Source: Eustoma russellianum
Taxonomy: Eukaryota; Streptophyta; Magnoliopsida; Gentianales; Gentianaceae
Direction: 5' to 3'
DNA: 64,000 bases
Assembly: GCA_036186865.1 (NCBI GenBank)
Contig: AP025075.1
Span: 17,198,019-17,262,018 of the forward strand
Below the pieces are notes generated by a model. The model searched no databases. It saw nothing but the letters and a program-made list of their open reading frames with translations, and was not told the DNA's origin. Below are positions 36,541 through 48,016 of the stretch, in pieces. The position numbers and the translations under genes were made by a program. Position 1 is the first letter of the stretch, and every line of letters begins with the position of its first letter.

Positions 36541-37872
36541 CAGTAAATTTTACTAGTTGTCATATTTCCTTCCTTAATGACCTTAACTTGCATTTTTGTC
36601 ACAAACACTTAAATAAGCATCAAACTTACTCTTTTTATAGGAATTTACAGGCTCAACATGCTACAAACATCACAGAAAATCCCTTACAAAACAGTTTGTA
36701 CACCCCCATACCTCATCCTTTGGCTAACATACAACTTTCCTACTAATACAACACAAGCAACGATTTTGGATGCACACACACCCTTCTCACCAACAGCCCC
36801 TTTCTCGGTGCATGCAAGACAAAATGATGTAACCAAGAACATGTTAAGCTTAACACACAACAAGAGCATAACCTTGTCTCCACTTTACCACTAAGTTGTC
36901 ATTTTCATGCAAAATCACACTTATTTCCTTCACCCTCTCCACCGTGTGCCCTTATCATGGAAGAGAAAAGATTTTTAACATGTCCAACTTAGATTAACAC
37001 ATAATGGTGCATATAATCCACAAATATTACCTCTTTTGAACAAAATCTCACACCTACACCCCAAATGGCCCTAGGCCGAAAGTTTAAGCATCAAACTTAG
37101 CACATAACAACTAAGATTAGATCTTAAGTTTAACTAGCCATTCATGCACATACTCTCACATTCAAGCCTCAAAGAGTATAGTGTACTTGCCTTTGTAGTC
37201 TTTGGATCTTTCTTGGGCTTGTGGACCCAAGAAGCACCTTCTCCTTTCTTTTCATATCACATACCATTTAGGGCCTTGGTTAGCCATCCTTTAAATTATA
37301 TAATACAACTTAGAGGAGGAAATGGAGGGTCTTACCATTTGCACCTTGGATGGATGGAGAACAATCCACTCTTGCTAAGGCACTATCTTGGTTTAGTGTT
37401 TTTGAAATCCTTTGCCTAAGCCATGGGGTTCACGGTTTTGGTCAATGGAGTGATGCCATGTAAACCTTGTAACTTCCTAAGGATTGTGAAGGGGTCTTAC
37501 CTAGATAACCTTGAGGTTGAAGAAGACTTGGACTCCTCCTAGCCCTTATTCCCGCCGGTTCTTGGAGAGGAGAGGAAGGATCATCTTTTTATTTGAAATG
37601 ACCTCTTGAGTATCTTTTATTTAAGTGTGTAGGAGAGGACTTTCTTGTATCAAGGAAGGAATTAAATCCCTTCCTTTAGTGAGGCAGCCGGCGGTTCTTT
37701 ATGGGAAGAGGGAAAGACCCTCTTTAAATAACCCTACATTCATCCTAACCATAATGCTCATTTAAGGTCTTTTGCTAGTCTTGAATATAATGATTCATCC
37801 CCCTAAGGCCTTATGGCCGGGTCACACGTATACATTCCATGTACATACATTTCGCATGTATGTATATGTTTG

Positions 37873-37877
<5 letters not shown>

Positions 37878-37918
<41 letters not shown>

Positions 37919-38059
37919 TATCTACCTTATATCTCCATCATTTATGGGTACTTTTCATAAACACAATTCATCTTGCTTCACCTTTATGCATATGTCCGAT
38001 ATATATATGCATATACATATACCCCACCTATATTTCTCATAATTCTTATCCATAAGTGT

Positions 38060-38107
<48 letters not shown>

Positions 38108-38333
38108 ATATATATTTATATACGCATACACACCCATGTACATTTCTATATTTTCTTTTAAAATAAGCCATAAACTAATAAGAAATACATATTATACCCG
38201 GAAATGCTAAGTGGATGCGTATACATCCATATACGTATATATTTATCCGTATAGGTGTGTATCTAAATACATATAACTTACTCCTCTAATAATCATTCTA
38301 TGGACATATATATATATATATATATATATATGT
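37878..38333. repeat. Three (TA)n microsatellites in G2
   Basis: Long TA runs at about 37878-37916, 38065-38103 and 38306-38332, embedded in ATAC- and GTAT-rich sequence. They create spurious Ile/Tyr reading frames, which I do not annotate. Confidence 0.95.
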
Positions 38334-38387
38334 CTAGATCCGTATATAAATATAGATATGTATACCGACATGTATACCCGCCTGTTA

Positions 38388-39438
38388 TACGGTATACGTA
38401 TACATTTTTTTTTCTAAAAACATTGATTTTTATTAAAAGAAAGCCTCACTTGTGGCGGAGGAAAACCATATTACATAACATCAGAGTATGCGAATACATG
38501 AATTAACGAACTAATAATAACATATCTCCAGTCGTATACGATATGCCGCATTAAAACCTTGCCAGGAAAAACCACCCTTGTGGACAAAACCCTAGCGAAG
38601 GAAAAAGCGTACATATTTATACGACCATCATTGAAATGTATAGAGTCTAAGTCTGAGTACAAATGTGTGTATTCGGCAGGCTGGGGCGTGTGTCGAGTAT
38701 GGTAGTTGAAGCGGCAGAGGTTGTGTCGCAAGATTGGCACATCCAGTAGTCCCTCCGAGTAAAACCAAGGCGTAGTCATGTCATTGATCATGAAGGCCGC
38801 CAATGTGGAAAAAACATAGCTCGCCACCAATAGATATAGTCCAAGACATGAAAGAGCAAGCATAAAAAGGCAGTTATGAAGCAGGAAGAAACAGCATAAA
38901 ATGCAGGCCAAAAGGTAATAAGACATACCGAACCTGCCTGAATCCCGTAGGAGACAGGCAGGATGTTTGTTAAAACGCCAATCCCTGTGGAAGACTGTCG
39001 GAGACAGCATAAAGGTGTGACACCAACATGGCATATTAGTTTCCATCAAGGCACAGGCAGTTGAGCAAAAGGTAATCCTAGCCAGACAGAAACTCTGGAG
39101 AATTGCGACCATCAAATTTTGAAGACACGTAAATGCCCATGCAGCAGCAATATCAAAAAATACGTCACGTATGCATAGCAAATCCAAACTAAGAAAATAG
39201 ACCGACAAGATGTTGAGCTCACCAAGGCTGCCTACACTGAGAAAAGTACAGGCAGCAACAGCATATATAGGCCAATCCATGTGGAAGACCGTGATAGCGT
39301 GGACCTTGCCATTTACAAAAAGGACCCTTGCGCCCTCACAAAGCTAAAACCATGTACATGGAAAAATAATGTGTGTATAAGCATTGCGAATTCCAACGAT
39401 AAATAAATAATGTGTGTATTTACGGTATACGTATACAT
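38388..39438 (-). mobile_element. Poly(A)-tailed retrocopy with 18-bp target-site duplication
   Basis: TACGGTATACGTATACAT is present at 38388-38405 and 39421-39438. Between them lies 1015 bp that begins with eight T on the plus strand, the poly(A) tail of a minus-strand copy. An AATAAA signal lies about 20 nt before the tail. A long target-site duplication plus poly(A) is the mark of LINE-driven insertion. The composition is less AT-rich than the surroundings. It may be a processed gene copy or a short LINE-like element; I do not recognise the family. Confidence 0.8.
38471..39280 (-). CDS. Unknown 269-residue ORF inside the retrocopy
   Basis: The ORF begins MDWPIYAVAACTF, 140 nt from the 5' end of the insert, and stops 58 nt before the poly(A) tail, as an mRNA copy would. 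The product is rich in Leu, Phe, Cys and Ala. Hydrophobic stretches at about residues 5-75 and 133-178 (YYLLACILCCFFLL onward) could be membrane segments. The C-terminal third is more polar, with several His and Arg. No known motif is visible to me. In mixed-composition DNA a chance open frame of this length would be rare, which favours a real or formerly real gene. It could also be an accidental frame in a non-coding LINE 3' region. Function unknown. Confidence 0.35.
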   Translation of the reverse strand: MDWPIYAVAACTFLSVGSLGELNILSVYFLSLDLLCIRDVFFDIAAAWAFTCLQNLMVAILQSFCLARITFCSTACALMETNMPCWCHTFMLSPTVFHRDWRFNKHPACLLRDSGRFGMSYYLLACILCCFFLLHNCLFMLALSCLGLYLLVASYVFSTLAAFMINDMTTPWFYSEGLLDVPILRHNLCRFNYHTRHTPQPAEYTHLYSDLDSIHFNDGRINMYAFSFARVLSTRVVFPGKVLMRHIVYDWRYVIISSLIHVFAYSDVM

Positions 39439-39843
39439 ATTCGTACCTGTCTATATATAAATATCCATTGCTTACGTAAGCGTGTAGTGCCACCTATTCT
39501 CCACCAAGTTAAATCCACTAGACCTTAAAAATTTATATAATTGATGGCCAAAATTCTTTTGGTTTTATCTCAACATGGTACCCAGCGGCCATATTGGGGA
39601 TGAGTGAAGAAAGCTCTCATTTTATTAAGGGTTTAATTTGGCCCATCTTATGGAATTTGTAAAAGGAACCTATCCTTAGAACCCCTTAGCCGAAAATATT
39701 GGTAAGTATGTAATTCGATTGAATCTTACCCATGCACCCATTTCCTTTTCTTTATATATTAGGTACGTGTTTGCATATTAACCTAGGTTTTTCCCTCACG
39801 CACATTTCCTATGGACCATACTCCATTAAATCCCTTATCATCT

Positions 39844-42800
39844 TGTAGGATCTGCAAGCCACCACTAGAAGGGGGAGGGGGTTGAATAGGCGGTGCGGAA
39901 AGTGTGGTTTTTAAAATTTGTTTAAACCTAAACAACTCAACTTCTGAAAACAGATTCTGTTTTCAGGACCAGTTTTAAAACGTTTTTAAAACCAGGTTAT
40001 AGGTCTCCAAAAATAATGAAATTTTGAGAGAATTTAACCTCAGATGTTATGAGGGTCCCCCAAAAATTTCAAATTCAAATTCAACCTTTAACCCCTTCAA
40101 AAACCGTTGGTACTCAGATTGCTCGAATCTGCCAGAAACGGTAGATGGTTTTGAAAAATTTATTCCTATTTGTGTGAACGTCCAAAAGCTCTGAAAATTT
40201 AACCACTCCCTCCTTGTATACTATATTTAAATGGGTTAAAACAGTTTTGCAAAATTCTTTTGGGAAGTAGGTCAACTACAATCAAAGTCTCAACCTTTGC
40301 AAGTCTGAAAATCAGACTGCACTAGTCTCAGAACTTTTGATGTTTGTTCGACTTATACTTGTCCAAAAGGGTTGAAACTTGTGCAAAATTAACCCTAGAA
40401 CGTGTGACTATGTTTTTGGAAATTTTCATGATTTTTGAAAATCATTTACTATTTTTGCGAATGCGAACAAGAAGCATAAACTGTGCAGTAACTGAAAAGT
40501 AAATGCAGAAAGTAAATGGCACCAAGATTTTTATACTGGTTCAGTTATAAACAACCTACTCCAGTCTTCAAGGAACATCTTCCTTGGTTCACACTAATCA
40601 CACACACAACACACCTTACCACAGGGTTGATAGAGTTACACCTAACTCCAACCCTTTACAAACCTTGTACGGTGAATACAATTTGCACGAACACCACCAC
40701 CTCACAAGAATGAAGATTGATCACACCTTGATCAATCTTTTACAAAGATATGGAATATGTGGTGGTCTATATCAAGCCTATTCAAGATTGAAAAATATGA
40801 ATACAATAGGTTTTCAAGAAGAGAGAAAGAAAGAGAATGTAGAAGAAGAAGAGCTAGGCTTTTGATCACTTTGATTTTGCAATGCTTGTGCTTGTCTTGT
40901 TTTTACTCATCTTCTTTCCTTTTAACTTGGTGCAGCCGTCCCCCTATAGGTGCCTCCCCCTCTTGAAAATTATCTTCTAAGTCCTTGGGAGGATGTAAGA
41001 CATCATTGTGACATGGCCTTGCTTACTTGGCATCTTCTTATTGGATGATCATTTAAGCTTCGCTTACTTGGCACTTCATAATTGGTTGAATGTTGTCATC
41101 ATTGATGACTTGGAAAAATCTTAGAATAACACTTAAACATGTGCCAAAATCATCACAAAATAATTTCCATAAAGCATAAGATTATCACATAAATTGCAAG
41201 ACACAAATTCCTTCCATACAAAGGCATAAAATCGGCCATAATGTGATGTTACCATGCTGATTTTTCAGCATGTGTTGCATGGTTGTATAATTCAAAATAT
41301 TACCATTTTTCTTTGATTTTTCTTTTTAAAATAAATCACCAATTGATGGTAATTATTCCTATCACATGAGAAATGAACTTGGACATCTGTATGCTCAATA
41401 ATTCGGCCACCACATGTTTCACACATGCTGAAAAATTTCAGCATGTGTGATATGTAGAATATCACACTTTATTTAATTTAAATAATATTCAAATTACTTT
41501 AATTTCTTCTTTCAATCAATCACACAATAAAAGATGATAAAATATACTATTTAATGTTCAAAAATTCAGCCAGCAATGTTGACATATGCTGAACTTTTCA
41601 GCATGTGTTATAAGAGAGACAAATTTTGAATTCTTACCATTTGTAGCTTCTCTCTTTAATTCACCAACATTGTATGATTGATCCTTGACCAATCAATATG
41701 CCAACAAGGCTCCAAATAAGCTTCATCTTGGCTGTAATATGCGTGTATGATGTATATGCATATGCTGAAAATTATTTTTGCTAACTTTGTAAAATAGTGC
41801 ACATTTAATAATACACACATGTTATATTCCAATCAGCCCTTAACTTAATTTTCTAGAACACTTTAAGATGTATATCATATGTAAAAAGTGTCTAGATACA
41901 TGTCACATGATGTACCAAAAACGTTCCATGTGTTGTGTGCGTAGAAAACCGAATTTTCGATATTTATCGATTACCCGATTTTTCTCTAATTTAAATTCCA
42001 ACTTTTGCACATGTTATATATATTATGTTATACATAATATATATAATATATACTTTAAATCTCAGCACTTGGCTGGTCTAAAGTGGTACCATTAACATGT
42101 GACAAAATTAAACTTGGAATCTTCACATTTTGGCCTTAATGTGGGGTGATTTATGTGTGCCAACATTGAAAGTATTTTTGGCTGAATATTTCATGTAACC
42201 CACGAAATTTTTTATGATTTTTGAAGTATAGGGGCTGGCCATTTATTTATGGCAAGTACGTGACACGTTGGCGAAATTTCGGTTTCGCCCGATACGACAA
42301 TTTTCGGTTTAGAACCTTTTATTGTGTCGTATTTAAATTTGTCATCACCATATCTTATATCATATGATATAAGACCTGAATATACTCATAAATATGAGTT
42401 AAGTATAGTGGTGTGACGTTAACGTACGTACGCAAAATATATAACGTGTCGGTAGTACGTTGGAATACATGTGTATATGCCTTTTTCAAAAAATCTGAGA
42501 ATATATGTAATATATATGTATATGGCGTGTCACATTAAATAGGGGAGGAGGAGAAAACTTTTCTTCCTTAGCTTTGTTGCCTTTGTGCCTTTTCCAAATG
42601 TGGCTTCCTTTAATGAACTACTTAGTTTAATAAACTAAGTACCTCACTTAATGAACTAGTTTAGTTCATTAATAGTGGCACCTGAAAATAGTATAAACAC
42701 AACAAATGTTTGCCATATGATGTAAGCTTTAACGCTTCATGGCTTGTTAGTATGGCAACATAATATATAAGCTAAATAAGGCAAGTAATAGCAAATTATC

Positions 42801-42882
42801 ATGCATACATGTACACGTTTGTATATATATCATGCATTTAAGTCACTTATTTTGAAATCACTGAAACCCCCTTTTCTCTACA
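39844..42882 (-). repeat. 3' LTR of element E (3039 bp)
   Basis: TGTAGGATCTGCAAGCC...TCTCTACA, then the PPT. It resembles the C LTR throughout but is distinct (for example GGGTCCCCCAAAAATTTC). It carries a transcribed hairpin at 40569-40586 and three U3 palindromes near 41252, 41420-41449 (14-bp arms) and 41583. Confidence 0.9.
40569..40586 (-). other. Hairpin in the transcribed part of the E 3' LTR
   Basis: CAAGGAA, loop CATC, TTCCTTG: a 7-bp perfect stem at the same position as in A and C, next to CCTACTCCAG. Confidence 0.7.
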
Positions 42883-43130
42883 ATCTCCCCCTTTTGATGA
42901 TTTTCAAAATAACTTATGCACATGATCTAAATGCTAACGCTCCCCCTTCAAACATGCACAAATTTGAAATTTGAATTTCAAATTTCAAATCCAGCTCTCC
43001 CTTGATTTGTGCAATTAGTATCAATTAGTCTCTCTCTCCCCCTTAAATCATGATTTTCTCTGCCCCTTTATTTTGGAAAGTAAATCAAAAGATTCCTGTC
43101 AATAAGGAAAGAAAATCAAATCACGTCAAA
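42883..43130 (-). other. PPT and further PPT-like tracts of element E
   Basis: ATCTCCCCCTTTTGATG abuts the LTR. Further tracts lie at about 42940-42948, 43035-43043 and, weaker, 43061-43070. Non-coding otherwise. Confidence 0.75.
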
Positions 43131-46100
43131 TCAAATCATATCAACGGGAATCATGCCTAGTTTAGAACGAAGAGATTCATACGTGGCTTGATTTAAGGCT
43201 TTTGTAAAAATATCCGCTACTTGTGCTTCTGTGCGTACGTGATCTATGACAATATCACCATTGTTTACGTGATCACGAAGAAAGTGATAGCATACTTCTA
43301 TATGCTTAGCCTTAGAATGTAACACGGGGTTCTTAGACAAATTTATGGCACTCATACTATCACAATATATAGGAATTTTATTTACGGTAATTCCAAAGTC
43401 CGAAAGTTGTTGTTTTATCCACAACAACTGTGTGCAACAAAGGCTAAGTGCCATGTACGCAGCCTCAGTAGTGGACAAAGCAACGCTTGCTTGCTTTTTG
43501 GAAAACCATGAAATGAGTGAGTTTCCTATAAATTGGCAAGTCCCACTCGTGCTCTTTCTATCTATTTTGCAGCCACCATAATCTGCATCAGTATAAGCAT
43601 GTAAGTCAAATGTGGAATCCTTATCGTACCAAATTCCTAAGGTGGGCGTGTGCTTAATATAACGGAATATTCTTTTTACCGCATTATAATGAGACACCTT
43701 AGGTTGACTCTGAAATCGTGCGCACATACATACACTAAACATAATATCAGGCCTACTAGCAGTTAAATATAGCAAAGAACCTATCATAGATCGATATAAG
43801 CCATTATCGACGTCTTTACCATGTTCGTCTTTGTCTAATTTAGTGGTGACACTCATAGGGGTGGGGGATGGTTTAAAATTTTCAAAGTTAAACTTTTTAA
43901 TCATGTCATTGACATATTTTGCTTGACTTATGTGAATCCCTTTGCTAGTTTGCTTAATTTGCAAGCCAAGAAAAGAATTAAGTTCACCAACCATAGACAT
44001 TTCAAATTCAGATTTCATGCAATTTTCAAAATCTTCAACAAGTCTATGTGAGGTAGAACTGAAAATAATGTCATCAACATAGATTTGGATAATAAGTAAA
44101 TCCAATTTATCTTGTTTCAAAAATAGTGTACTATCTATAGTACCTCGTTTAAAATCATTTTCTAAAAGGAAATTAGCAAAACAATCATACCATGCTCTCG
44201 GTGCTTGCTTTAGGCCGTATAGTGCCTTCTTTAGTTTGTACACGTGATCGGGATGTTTCAAATCTTCAAAACCGGGTGGTTACTTCACGTATACTTCTTC
44301 TTGTATAAATCCATTTAGAAATGCACTTTTTACGTCCATTTGATATAATCTGAAATCTTTCATGCAAGAATAGCAAGTAATAGTCGTATAGCTTCTAAAC
44401 GTGCTACGGGTGCAAATGTTTCATCGTAGTCAATTCCTTCTTCTTGATTATATCCTTGTGCTACAAGTCTCGCTTTATTTCTAACAACCTTTCCTTCTTC
44501 ATTCATTTTATTCCTAAATACCCACTTTGTGCCTATTATAGTCTTGTCTTGTGGTCGTGGCACTAAATCCCATACATCGTTTCTAACAAATTGATTAAGT
44601 TCATCATGCATGGCATCAATCCAAGAAGAATCACTCAAAGCATCATGCACATTTTTGGGCTCAATTTCAGAAATCATAGCATGAAATTCATTTATCTCGT
44701 CCGAAGTAATTCTTCTACATGGTCGCACACCGTGAGTGAGGTCGCCTATGATGAGATCATGTGGGTGATCTCTATGCCATCTTGGTTGATTATTTTCTAT
44801 GTTATCATGTATTTCTATGTGATCATGCATTTCTAGTGTGTCATTCATATCATGCATATCAAAAGAACCATCATCTTCATTCAACACGGGTTTCAATTCA
44901 AAGTCATCGTCATATTTCTTGTCTTTATCAATTTCACCAAATTCATTGAATTTCACATGGATAGATTCCATGATTTGTCTAGTGAGAGGATCATAACATC
45001 TATATGCCTTTGAATTTATAGAATATCCAACAAAGATGCACTCAATTGATTTAGATTCAAATTTATCTAAATTATCTTTTGTATTCAAGACAAAACATTT
45101 GCATCCAAACACACGAAAATAGTCAATCTTAGGCATATGATTATTCAAAATCTCATAAGGCGTCTTGTTTATTTTCTTTCTTATAGATAGGCAATTTACA
45201 ATATAGCATGCACAATTTATGGCTTCCGCCCACAGAAATCTAGGTAATTTATTTTTGCATAGCATAGTCCTAGCGATTTCTTGTAATGTACGATTCTTTC
45301 TTTCTACTACTTCATTTAATTGTGGAGTTCTAGGTGGCGAAAACTCATGCTTGATTCCTTTTTCTTCGCAAAACGAAATCATCTCTTTGTTTTTAAACTC
45401 ACCGCCTCTATCGCTTCTTATCTTTTTCACATTTACACCGTATTGATTTTCAAGTTGTTTAATTAATTTTGCAATCTCAACGGCGCTATCATCCTTATGT
45501 GCAAGAAATAAAGTCCAAGTATAACGAGAAAAGTCATCAACAATCACGCATGCATAGTGGCGCCCACCAAGGCTTGTAGTGCGACTAGGACCAAACAAAT
45601 CAATATGTAATAGTTCTAAGTTTCTAGTCGTGCTTATTTCGTTTTTAGGCTTAAGTGACTCACGTGTTTGTTTGCCTTTTATGCAAGATTCACACAACTG
45701 AAAGTTGTCTAAATCAAGCGTAGGCAATCCCCGTACTAGGTTCTTTCGTTGAAGTTTTTCTAATGTGGAAATGCCAATGTGTCCTAAACGTCTATGCCAT
45801 AAATTCACATTGGGTTCATTTGACATAAAACACTTAACTTTAGCGTCTACTACATCATCCATAGAAAGCGTAAAGATATTACCTTCTCGTTTTCCTTTTA
45901 AAACAGTTTCTCCATTTTTATTTATTATATTGCAATAAGGGTGAGTAAAACACACATTAAAACCATTGTCAACAAATTGAGAAATGCTAAGAAGATTGTC
46001 GGATAAGTTGCTTACCAAAAATACGTTGGAGATTTGGAGAGTGTTTGGATTTCCAATCGTACCTTTTCTGATGATCTTGCCTTCATTGTTGTCTCCAAAG

Positions 46101-46282
46101 GTCACGGATCCGCCTTTTGTGACCTTCTTTAATTTGGTGAACAAGCTCGGGTCACCCGTCATGTGCCTCGAGCATCCACTGTCAAGGAACCACTTAATAG
46201 TTGTATCTTTCGATGCGTAGGCTCCCTGCAATGTGCAAAGATGATTTAGGTACCCTTTTAACTTTGGGTCCTTTCGAGTTAG
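43131..46282 (-). pseudogene. pol: Pol of element E: protease, integrase, RT, RNase H
   Basis: One frame of 623 codons (46231 to 44360) has protease DSGCSRHMTGDP, the integrase finger (LWHRRLGHIG ... CESCIKGK), D, D and E in IDLFGPS, SDRGGEF and ERKNRT, and the first part of RT. A 1-nt loss near 44365 and a TAA at 44280-44282 (Gln of VKQPPG) separate it from 376 codons with YGLKQAPRAWY, YVDDIIF, DADYGGC, CDSMSAI and IADIF-type ending ADIFTKALNQ. Pol opens at 46282, just after the gag TGA, in the +1 frame and without an ATG close by. It is one of the two best preserved pol genes of the copia set. Confidence 0.9.
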
Positions 46283-46286
46283 TTAA

Positions 46287-48016
46287 TCACCTCTTGGTAA
46301 AAGTACCTTTCGGTACCCATACTTGGGTGATCCTTCTTGGTCTATCAAATGGCAAGAATGTAGATAAAGGTGCGATATAGTAGACATGTGGTGCATGCAC
46401 TTTGGGCCTTTGCCCAAGGACTCCTTTATACTCATTAAATGAAGGACATTTTTGATATGTCCTTGTGTGTGTGTGCGTAGTACGTGGATGATATGAATTT
46501 CGTGTATGCATCATTCTTTTCTTTTCATATCTATATGGTACAAAGTTATATTTCACATGATATGAAGAAGAAGTGGGGCGTGATAAGGAAAGAGGCAGCT
46601 TTTGCGTCATCTTAGACGCCACTTGAGGCTTAGGGGTGTCTGCTTTCTTAGACACCACAAACTTGGTTGGTTTGGTTGATACTTCATTTGTATCAACGTA
46701 TCCCAAAACCGTTTTGTCGCTGTCATGCTTTTATGATAATATAATGCGATGCAGCATGTCGGACCCCGTATCAAACTGTTTCATCATTTTCTCTAAATCG
46801 GTATTCCTTGATTTCAAATTTGAAATCTCGGATTTCATTTCATTATTTTGAGTGGTTAATGATGAAATCTCTGTCTTTAATGCAGTAATGACACATGATG
46901 ACTCTTTCTTTGAATCGCTTAATTGAGCGATAAGATTCTCGTTAGAAGATTCTAACAGTTTCTTGTCTTCAATTAATCGCTTCTTTTCCTTAGCGAGAGT
47001 CTGAGTGAATTTGTGCAATTCTAAATACTGACTAAAAAGATCATCATAAGAAGGTTCAGAGTCAGAGTCAGAATCAGATGATACCTCATTAGATGCTTTG
47101 GATGCAAAAGCATATTTGTGCAGTCTCCTCTTCGGTCTCAGTTTCAGAATCCGATGAATCACTCCAGGTGGAGGCCTTTAGAGCACGTTTCCTTTGTTTG
47201 GATTCTGAGACGAGTCTATTTTTGTTCCGCTCCTTGTCAGGGTATTTAGTAGTTTGCTTTTCTTTATTGGGGCAGTCATATGATAAGTGTCCGAGTTTGC
47301 CACACTCATAACATTTAACGTCTTTATCATTTGACTTGTTCTTATTTCTCTTAGTTGTAGTACCCTTATTTTTGTTTCTAAATGACCTTCTCATAAATTT
47401 TCTCAATCCTTTAGCCAATAGAATTAGGTCATCATTATCCGATTCAGAATCACTATCATCTACGTGATTGGAGGGAGGGGAGACGTATTCATTTGATTTA
47501 AAAGCAATAGCTTTACCTTGTTTAGATGACTCCGATTTCTGTATGGTGAGTTTATTCTCATAAACTTTAAGTGATCCGATTAATTCTTCCATCTTTATTG
47601 ACTTAGTTTCCTTGCTTTCTTCTATAGCGGTCACTTTAGGATCCCATTCGGATGGAAGACTTCGTAGGACTTTCTATACCTTTTCCTGCGTGGTAAAAGC
47701 TTTACCAAGAGACTCAAGAGAGTTGTAAATGCTAGTCAAACAAAGATCCATATCAACAATAGACTCATTAGGCAATAATTTAAACGACTCAAGTGTGGAC
47801 ATAAGCATGTTTATTTTTGACTCTTTTACTTGACTCGTGCCTTTGTATTTTATTTATAGTATCCTCCACATTTCTTGTGCACTCGAACAGTTTGACACAT
47901 AACTAGACTCACTTTTACTTAATCCGTTTAGAAGCAATTGCATAGCCCTAGCATTCATACTAAGTTTCTTTTTATCATCACTCGTATATTCTTGTCTAGT
48001 TTTAACAACTTCTAAT
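46287..48016 (-). pseudogene. gag: Gag of element E, main part, with several stops
   Basis: From the TRIM leftward: EVVKTRQEYTSDDKKKLSMN, the capsid region, CCHC knuckle CYECGKLGHLSYDC (about 47270-47316), acidic Ser-rich region, coiled coil and WVPKGTFTKR, then TGA at 46287-46289. Inactivating changes: TAA at 47854-47856 (Glu), TAG at 47674-47676 (Gln), a frameshift near 47110 and TAA at 46731-46733 (Gln). Two of the three nonsense codons are C-to-T changes of Gln codons. Confidence 0.85.

Larger units (their letters stand above)
34555..39843 (-). repeat. G2: Tekay-like gypsy LTR, reverse orientation, right end missing
   Basis: Starts TGTGGCGCCCCGCACC, the reverse complement of the G1 LTR end, and follows G1 in order: the GTACTTCACGAAGGAGAGTAC block, the CCCTATTTTTCC-like block near 34940, the GGATCTG repeats at 35385-35570, 190-bp units at about 35950-36540 and the GCAGCCGGCGG tract near 37690. 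It has no primer site or coding region next to it, so it was probably a solo LTR. The interval 37830-38400 is microsatellite-rich. Base 39843 meets the LTR of E, and the G2 outer end is not seen. Confidence 0.75.

Noticed and set aside
37772..38161. Several overlapping short ORFs rich in Ile and Tyr
   Set aside because: They are translations of (TA)n microsatellites.
38471..39280. A confident assignment of the retrocopy ORF as a known membrane transporter or a LINE ORF2
   Set aside because: Hydrophobic stretches alone do not identify a family, and no RT, endonuclease or zinc-finger motif of LINE ORF2 is visible.
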